Shown: positions 15,701 through 20,294 of the stretch, piece by piece
Layout of the letters: every line of letters starts with the position of its first letter
Numbering within the stretch: position 1 is the stretch's first letter
Assembly (NCBI GenBank): GCA_002477475.1
Contig: DLPX01000029.1
Coordinates: 1-20,294, forward strand
Direction: 5' to 3'
DNA: 20,294 nucleotides
Source: Proteobacteria bacterium UBA7447
GTDB lineage: Bacteria > Pseudomonadota > Gammaproteobacteria > Arenicellales > UBA868
Program-made: the position numbers and the translations under genes
The notes under the pieces: generated by a model
What the model saw: the letters and a program-made list of their open reading frames with translations, nothing else
The model's database searches: none
Told to the model about the DNA's origin: nothing

Positions 15701-16633
15701 ATGATTCTGCCGGTGGTGGTCGATGTAATTGTGCCGGTTTTCGGTGTGGTGACCCTGGGGTATCTGGTCGGGGCTTTTCGGTGGATGGATTCGGGCGCTG
15801 TTCGGGGCCTGTCGCTGTACGTATTCAATATCGCGATTCCTTTGCTGCTGTTTAAGGCGATGAGCACGGTCACGTTGCCCGGACAAATGCCCTGGGGTTA
15901 CGTATTGGGGTTTTTCGTTTGCGCTCTTGGCGTCTTTTTGGCCGTATTTTTCCTGTTGCGGATCATCTCGAGCCGGAACCTGGGCGAGATCGGGATATTG
16001 GCTTTTGGCAGCAGTTACGGAAACTTTATTCCTCTGGGTATTCCCCTAGTCATGACGGCGTTTGGGGAGGCCGCCACCGTCCCGCTGTTTTTGCTGGTGG
16101 CGTTTCAGGCACCGGTTTTCTTTGCACCGATGATTGTGATTCAGGAAAGCGCCAGAAAACGCGAGCGCCGTGGCGCGATCGGCTGGCCGGTAGTAAAGAG
16201 TATTGTTGCGAATCAGTATGTCCTTGGCATTGGGCTCGGTGCCATCGCAAACCTGACGGGCTTTTCACTTCCGGGCCCCGTATCCGATGTCATCGCGCTG
16301 GTGGGTCAGTCGGCTGTACCTTGTGCACTCTTTGCGCTGGGTGCCGCGCTCAGCTTTTATGCGATTGACGGTGTGCTGGGTCGCGCGCTCGTCATCGTTG
16401 CGATCAAGAACGTGTTGCTGCCTCTGCTCGTGTGGAGTGTATCGATCCGCTTGGGTCTGCCGCCGGTCTGGCAGGCCGTGATGGTGGTGATGGCGGCTCT
16501 GCCGGTCGGGATCAACACCTACCTTTTTGCAGAACGGTATGAGTGTGGCCAGGCACTGGCCGGCACCGCCGTGGTGGTCAGCACGGCTGTCTCGGTGATT
16601 ACATTGTCAGTGGTGCTGTCGATACTGGCGTAA
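15701..16633 (+). CDS. AEC-family (auxin efflux carrier-like) membrane transporter
   Basis: A 310-aa inner-membrane carrier with about ten hydrophobic segments in two repeats of five. Family marks include the opening VVVDVIVPVFGVVTLGYLVG, the polar GSSYGNFIPLGIPLV in the first half, and the C-terminal AALPVGINTYLFAERYE, typical of bacterial AEC proteins (for example malonate or organic-acid carriers). The substrate cannot be deduced. The ATG at 15701 has only a weak AGG upstream. It is divergent from ileS and convergent with the deacetylase gene; the two stop codons are 4 nt apart within a perfect inverted repeat. Confidence 0.9.
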   Translation: MILPVVVDVIVPVFGVVTLGYLVGAFRWMDSGAVRGLSLYVFNIAIPLLLFKAMSTVTLPGQMPWGYVLGFFVCALGVFLAVFFLLRIISSRNLGEIGILAFGSSYGNFIPLGIPLVMTAFGEAATVPLFLLVAFQAPVFFAPMIVIQESARKRERRGAIGWPVVKSIVANQYVLGIGLGAIANLTGFSLPGPVSDVIALVGQSAVPCALFALGAALSFYAIDGVLGRALVIVAIKNVLLPLLVWSVSIRLGLPPVWQAVMVVMAALPVGINTYLFAERYECGQALAGTAVVVSTAVSVITLSVVLSILA

Positions 16634-16644
16634 GCGTTTACGCC
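16627..16644. repeat. Perfect 7-bp inverted repeat containing both convergent stop codons
   Basis: GGCGTAA (16627-16633), GCGT, TTACGCC (16638-16644). The TAA of the AEC gene and the reverse-strand TAA of the deacetylase gene are symmetric parts of the repeat. It can form a hairpin in both transcripts, but neither side has a T-run, so termination is only possible, not shown. Confidence 0.6.
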
Positions 16645-17600
16645 TTCTCGACACTGCTGAACCCCTTCAGCGTTCCGATGTGCACCGCCACGCTGAGGGC
16701 AAGCGCGTCGAGGTCGTACCCTCCTTCCAGCACCGACAGGATTCGCCCGTTGCAGTGATGGTCCGCGCACTCCATGAGCCGGCGGGTCATCCAGGCGTAG
16801 TGTTCGGTTGTGAGGTTGATGCTGCCGAGGGGATCTGCCTGATGCGCATCAAAACCTGCAGAGATCAGGATCATATCGGGCCCGAAGGCATCAATAGCGG
16901 GTAGGATTGTTTCAGTGAAGGCCTGCGTGTAGGTCTCGTTGCCGGCACCCGCATTCATCGGGCAGTTCAGCGTGGCGCCCTTGCCGGCCCCGGTCCCGGT
17001 CTCTGAGTAGGCCCCGGTGCCGGGATAATGGGGGTACTGGTGCGTGCTCACATAGAAGACGCTGGGATCTTCTTCAAACAGGTGCTGGGTGCCATTGCCG
17101 TGGTGCACATCCCAGTCAACGATGAGAATTTTTTCCAGACCGTGCTGGTCTTGCAGGTAGCGAGCGGCAATCGCGATGTTGTTAAAAAGACAAAACCCCA
17201 GGGCAGCATTGTGCTCGGCATGGTGACCGGGCGGGCGAACGAGTGCGAAGCCGTTATCGACGCGGCCATGTGCGACCTCATCGGCCAGGTTCAGTACCGT
17301 GCCTGCGGCGAGGCGCGCAACCTCAAAGGATTCGGCCGAAATGGCCACATCAGGCGTGTCGAGATAGGGGAGGCCTTGTTCGCAACTTGCCCGTGCCCGC
17401 TCGATCAGTTGCCGATGGTGGACGCGGGCGAGCCATTCGGTCTCACACCTGACTGCCTCAACGGTTTGCAGCGAAGCAAACCATTCCTTTGCCTGAAGGT
17501 GGTCAAGCGTATGTGCCAGACGCGATGAGCGTTCAGGGTGTCCCTGTCCCGTAGCGTGATTCTGAAACCTCGGATCACTGGCGAAGGCGGTTTTCATCAT
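16638..17600 (-). CDS. Histone deacetylase-like (AcuC/HDAC superfamily) amidohydrolase
   Basis: A zinc-dependent deacetylase-fold enzyme of about 320 aa, probably acting on acetylated small molecules, polyamines or protein lysines. Active-site features are complete (numbered from the chosen start): GHPERSSRL near residue 20, tandem histidines H126-H127 in RPPGHHAE, zinc ligands D164 and H166 in DWDVHHGNGTQ, third ligand D251 in SAGFDAHQADPLG, and Y295 in EGGYD. The start is uncertain: the frame opens at an ATG at 17654, but MKTAF-type N-termini are usual for the family and a -10-like TATACT lies at 17678-17673, too near 17654 for a normal leader. I prefer the tandem ATGs at 17600/17597. The real substrate is unknown. 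Confidence 0.92.
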   Translation of the reverse strand: MMKTAFASDPRFQNHATGQGHPERSSRLAHTLDHLQAKEWFASLQTVEAVRCETEWLARVHHRQLIERARASCEQGLPYLDTPDVAISAESFEVARLAAGTVLNLADEVAHGRVDNGFALVRPPGHHAEHNAALGFCLFNNIAIAARYLQDQHGLEKILIVDWDVHHGNGTQHLFEEDPSVFYVSTHQYPHYPGTGAYSETGTGAGKGATLNCPMNAGAGNETYTQAFTETILPAIDAFGPDMILISAGFDAHQADPLGSINLTTEHYAWMTRRLMECADHHCNGRILSVLEGGYDLDALALSVAVHIGTLKGFSSVEKA

Positions 17601-17755
17601 TGCCGTTGGTTCGATAAGGTGGCTGGGTGTAGCGGTAGAATCAGACAATCCCATGCCCTTTCTGTTGAGCGCAGTATAAACAAGTCATCAGTTCGCTTTT
17701 TGTCCATGCTTCTTCTTTTCGTTAGTGTCCAAACGAGTGCGAGACAGGATCAGCC

Positions 17756-18544
17756 GTGAGTGGATCCTGGATTCTGTTGGCAGCGCTCGCCCTGATCGGT
17801 CTCTTTGCGGCAAGCAGGGCGTGGCCGGTGAGGGCGACTGACGGTCTCAGACTGGAAAGCGAACAGGAAGACGATGGGTTTGGGGAGGCGACGCTGAGTG
17901 TGGCGACCTACAACATCCATCGTGCCCGGGGGCTGGATGGTGAGAAGAATCTAGGCCGCATCGCTGAACTCGTTAAGACCTGTGATGTTGTCGGGTTACA
18001 GGAGGTGGAAGGAACGAGCCTGTTTCGCCGTCATGACCAGGCGTCTCTCATCGGCAGGATGCTCGGCCGCTTGTTTCATTTTTCCACAACAAGACGGCTT
18101 CTGTTTTTTCCCCAGCGCGGCAACGGGTTGATCAGCCGCTTTCAGACCCGAAGGTGGGAGACGACTCCGCTGTTTCCTTCGACAGGGCGGGCCCATCGGA
18201 ATATGACGGTGTATCACTTTGAATGGGCCGGTGAACCGGTGGCGGTAATCAACACACACCTATCAAAGCCAGCTGAGGGGGAGTCACCTCTTGAGGAAGT
18301 GATGCACGCTTTTGGCCAGTATCCTTGCGCTGTGCTGTTGGGTGATTTCAATGCGCCGGCGCATCATGCGGCGATGTGCCGAGCCATGCCCCAGGATACC
18401 CAAGACGCCCTGTCGGGCCTGGACGACCAAGATCGGGTGGATATGATTTTGGTTCGCGGCCTTGAGGTGGACAAAGCCTGGTCCGAGTCGGCAGGGCCGT
18501 CAGACCATCCATTTTTTGCGGCGCAGCTTCGGCTCATGGACTAG
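17756..18544 (+). CDS. Endonuclease/exonuclease/phosphatase-fold protein with N-terminal membrane anchor
   Basis: A 262-aa EEP-superfamily phosphoesterase. Residues 4-22 (SWILLAALALIGLFAASRA) form a membrane anchor or signal, so it probably works at the membrane or outside it. Catalytic residues are visible: N53 in TYNIHRARG, E83 in GLQEVE, H168 in INTHLS, D197 and N199 in LLGDFNAP, D229 in DRVDMILVRG, and the closing SDH at 249-251. The substrate could be nucleic acid, a phospholipid or a phosphorylated small molecule; YbhP-like proteins are the nearest type I recall. The start is GTG, with AGGA six nt upstream. It is divergent from the deacetylase and convergent with the LPS kinase, 15 nt away. 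Confidence 0.88.
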   Translation: MSGSWILLAALALIGLFAASRAWPVRATDGLRLESEQEDDGFGEATLSVATYNIHRARGLDGEKNLGRIAELVKTCDVVGLQEVEGTSLFRRHDQASLIGRMLGRLFHFSTTRRLLFFPQRGNGLISRFQTRRWETTPLFPSTGRAHRNMTVYHFEWAGEPVAVINTHLSKPAEGESPLEEVMHAFGQYPCAVLLGDFNAPAHHAAMCRAMPQDTQDALSGLDDQDRVDMILVRGLEVDKAWSESAGPSDHPFFAAQLRLMD

Positions 18545-18559
18545 GTCCGGCTGGGTACG

Positions 18560-19195
18560 TCAGTCGACGGCGAATCCGGCGGCCTGAAGCAGGGCTCTAG
18601 ATTTTTTTCTGATCCCGGGTTGGGGATCATCCTGGTCCCACCATCGCGTCCACCGCGCGACGTCGCGCGCGAGCGCCTGCTGGCAGGCTCCGGCGTGCTT
18701 GTGCTGGCGCACTCCGTCGAGGTCTATCATGACTACCCTGCTGGCGGTGATCAGGTAATTCGGGGGTTTCATATCTCCATGGGAAAATCCGTGCTCGCGC
18801 ATCCGCACCAGATTCCTGACCATCGTGCCAAGCATCTGATCGCTCTGCTCTGGATCAGATTCATCGCTCAGGTCGTCTGCCCGGATGGCATCGTCGGTAT
18901 GTTCGTAGACGAACCAGGATCGCCCACGCAGACCCCAGCTGGTCTCCTGCACCCACGCCACCGGCAGCGTGGTCACAATGCCGATTCGGGTGAACTGCTG
19001 CGCCGCCCAGAAACTATGCTCCGCGCGGGAGGTGGAGAACGCCAGCCTGAGTCGGTGCAGGGGGCTTTTGCAGTTGTAACGCTTGATGACGTAGCGTGCG
19101 CCACCGAAAGACGTCGTGGCCAGAGTCGTTTTGACATCTTGCTTGATGATCTGGGCCCCCGGTTGTTCAAAAATTGCGTCGGGATGGGCCAGCAA
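18560..19195 (-). CDS. Lipopolysaccharide core kinase-like protein (Kdo/WaaP superfamily)
   Basis: A protein-kinase-like fold enzyme expected to phosphorylate the inner LPS core. N-lobe elements include TTSFGGARYVIKRYN (lysine in VIKRY), and the C-lobe shows the catalytic loop HGDMKPPNYL (H139, D141) and the metal-binding MIDLDGVRQH. It follows waaP as in Pseudomonas, where waaP is followed by further LPS kinases. The start is uncertain: TTG at 19195 is the only conventional codon, but it has no Shine-Dalgarno, and protein-like sequence (DFAQLRDDVESWQYQTLRGG) continues upstream in frame to a stop inside waaP. A CTG at 19333-19331, overlapping the waaP TGA, would give 257 aa. No ATG or GTG exists in the open stretch. 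Confidence 0.85.
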   Translation of the reverse strand: MLAHPDAIFEQPGAQIIKQDVKTTLATTSFGGARYVIKRYNCKSPLHRLRLAFSTSRAEHSFWAAQQFTRIGIVTTLPVAWVQETSWGLRGRSWFVYEHTDDAIRADDLSDESDPEQSDQMLGTMVRNLVRMREHGFSHGDMKPPNYLITASRVVMIDLDGVRQHKHAGACQQALARDVARWTRWWDQDDPQPGIRKKSRALLQAAGFAVD

Positions 19196-19329
19196 ATTTT
19201 CAAGCAGGGGCGAGGCGTATCGGGAGACCAGTCCGCCACGAAGTGTCTGGTATTGCCACGATTCGACATCGTCCCTTAACTGCGCGAAGTCCGCAGCGGA
19301 GGTGGCGCTGCTTGCGTGAGGAGTGCCTG

Positions 19330-20274
19330 TCAGGGCTGCGTCCCGGCGCTGTGCAGGGTCTGGGCGGCAGTGAGTTCACTGTCAGACGAGCGCCGCTTCT
19401 CAGAAGCATAGAGGCGGCTGGCGCGACGCTCGACGCGTTCCCAAAACTGTCGATCCCGACCGAGCGCCTGGCGCAGGCTGCCCTGCGAATAAAGGCGAAT
19501 AAAGCGCAGCCGATCGCGCGCGGTGAGCCCAAGATCCATGCTTGAGTAGTGCAGCCCCGCCACGTCCTTGATTTTCCAGCGCTTGGGAGTTTTTCTGCGC
19601 AACTGCATACGGTGCAGATCGATCACGAAGAGCCGACTGGCATCGGGATGCAGCACCCCGTCCTTTAGCCCCGGCTGCAACAGAAAGTGGACGAGGTAGA
19701 AATCCCGATGATTGGCGCCACTGTTGTGAAGTCGCCGCGCTATCTTTGCGAGATTCTCAATCAGCCAGCGTTTGTAGCGGATTTCGTGCGGTTGTCGCGG
19801 GGGTCGGTGTTTCCAGGCGCTGCAAAACTCCTCGAGACTTTGGGTATCCGAGATCTCATCGGTGATGATGAATGAGCGCCGTCGGGCGGGGTTGCCGCTT
19901 GCGGTGCCGTATCCGGCAATGGTGAGTGTGTCGATCCCAAGACGCTGCAGATGATGGGCCCCATGCCACTCATTCATGGCGCCAAGAACCGGCAGGCGGA
20001 AATAAAAAAGGTTCTTGATGATTTCCTGCCAGCCTACCCCCGTGTGGGTTTTCAGGAAGTAATTCTTTGCCTGCCTGGAAAAGCGCACGGTTTTGCGTCC
20101 GGGGGCTTCTCGGAACGTTTCTCCGTGGACCGCCATGATTCTCGGGAAGTCACCCAGATCAATGAGGTCTTTTCTAAGATACACCCACGGGTTGGCCGCG
20201 GACTCCCTGACGGATTTGTGTTCGACGGGATTCTGTACCACGGATTCAATGGCATCGACCGCACTTGCGGGCAT
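19330..20274 (-). CDS. waaP: LPS core heptose(I) kinase WaaP/RfaP (5' end uncertain)
   Basis: It phosphorylates heptose I of the LPS inner core, using ATP on the cytoplasmic side of the inner membrane, and is important for outer-membrane integrity. RfaP family segments run in order: GETFREAPGRKTVRF, YFLKTHTGVGWQEIIKNL, RLPVLGAMNEWHG, LGIDTLTIAGYG, SFIITDEISDTQSLEEFC, the catalytic loop NHRDFYLVHFLL (D191), FVIDLHRMQ (D219), and DVAGLHYSSMDLGLTARDRLRF. Compared with E. coli WaaP there are about 30 extra N-terminal residues before the homologous part. The ATG at 20274 lacks a Shine-Dalgarno and the frame stays open to the window edge, so the start may lie outside, or the segment may belong to an upstream gene. 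It probably sits in a waa cluster that continues to the right. Confidence 0.93.
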   Translation of the reverse strand: MPASAVDAIESVVQNPVEHKSVRESAANPWVYLRKDLIDLGDFPRIMAVHGETFREAPGRKTVRFSRQAKNYFLKTHTGVGWQEIIKNLFYFRLPVLGAMNEWHGAHHLQRLGIDTLTIAGYGTASGNPARRRSFIITDEISDTQSLEEFCSAWKHRPPRQPHEIRYKRWLIENLAKIARRLHNSGANHRDFYLVHFLLQPGLKDGVLHPDASRLFVIDLHRMQLRRKTPKRWKIKDVAGLHYSSMDLGLTARDRLRFIRLYSQGSLRQALGRDRQFWERVERRASRLYASEKRRSSDSELTAAQTLHSAGTQP

Positions 20275-20294
20275 ATGGTAGAGACTGGGATCCG

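Noticed and set aside
1..20294. tRNA or rRNA genes, CRISPR repeats, insertion sequences, phage or toxin-antitoxin genes
   Set aside because: I looked for these on both strands and found no supporting signature; nearly all sequence is assigned to housekeeping genes and their leaders.

Overview
The window is about 20.3 kb of gene-dense, moderately GC-rich DNA from a gammaproteobacterium, judged by its UvrD, PepN, WaaP-type LPS kinase, YdcH (DUF465) and SAH-riboswitch/AhcY features. I cannot name the genus. No tRNA, rRNA, insertion sequence, prophage or CRISPR array is visible.

Layout, left to right. (1) 1-5024, minus strand: a tight run read leftwards, VWA protein > J-domain membrane protein > penicillin-binding transpeptidase > thyA > folA > uvrD (uvrD runs off the left edge). 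Gaps are 2 to 29 nt or small overlaps. thyA and folA are the dTMP/tetrahydrofolate pair. (2) 5097-5717, plus: a LysE/ArgO-type exporter with its own promoter. (3) 5727-8557, minus: pepN, coupled by a one-base stop/start overlap to a 62-aa membrane protein. (4) 8841-9053, plus: a YdcH-family protein ending in a strong terminator. (5) 9129-11897, minus: metK and then ahcY, the SAM-cycle pair, with an SAH riboswitch before ahcY. (6) 12063-15511, minus: ileS with a long structured leader. (7) 15701-16633, plus: an AEC-family carrier; 16638-17600, minus: a histone-deacetylase-like amidohydrolase; 17756-18544, plus: an endonuclease/exonuclease/phosphatase-fold protein. (8) 18560-20274, minus: two LPS-core-type kinases, the upstream one clearly WaaP/RfaP.

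The standout is ileS. The enzyme is the eukaryote-like type 2 IleRS (1047 aa), and its class I signature reads G-I-H-H instead of H-x-G-H. Altered GxHH motifs are known from mupirocin-hyper-resistant IleRS2. Its roughly 285-nt leader folds as a complete tRNA-sensing T-box: Stem I with an AUC (Ile) specifier, distal bulge and loop, Stem II, a pseudoknot, and the GGGTGGTACCGCG box whose UGGU suits a tRNA with discriminator A73. T-boxes are characteristic of Firmicutes and Actinobacteria, so one in a gammaproteobacterial background suggests that riboswitch and synthetase arrived together by transfer. No U-tract terminator follows the box, and a candidate pairing would hide a purine-rich GAGGGG element, which hints at translational control.

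Smaller oddities: a J-domain with HTD instead of HPD, a divergent DHFR position, an LPS kinase without a normal start codon, and a waaP frame that is open beyond the right edge in a way that resembles a WaaG tail.
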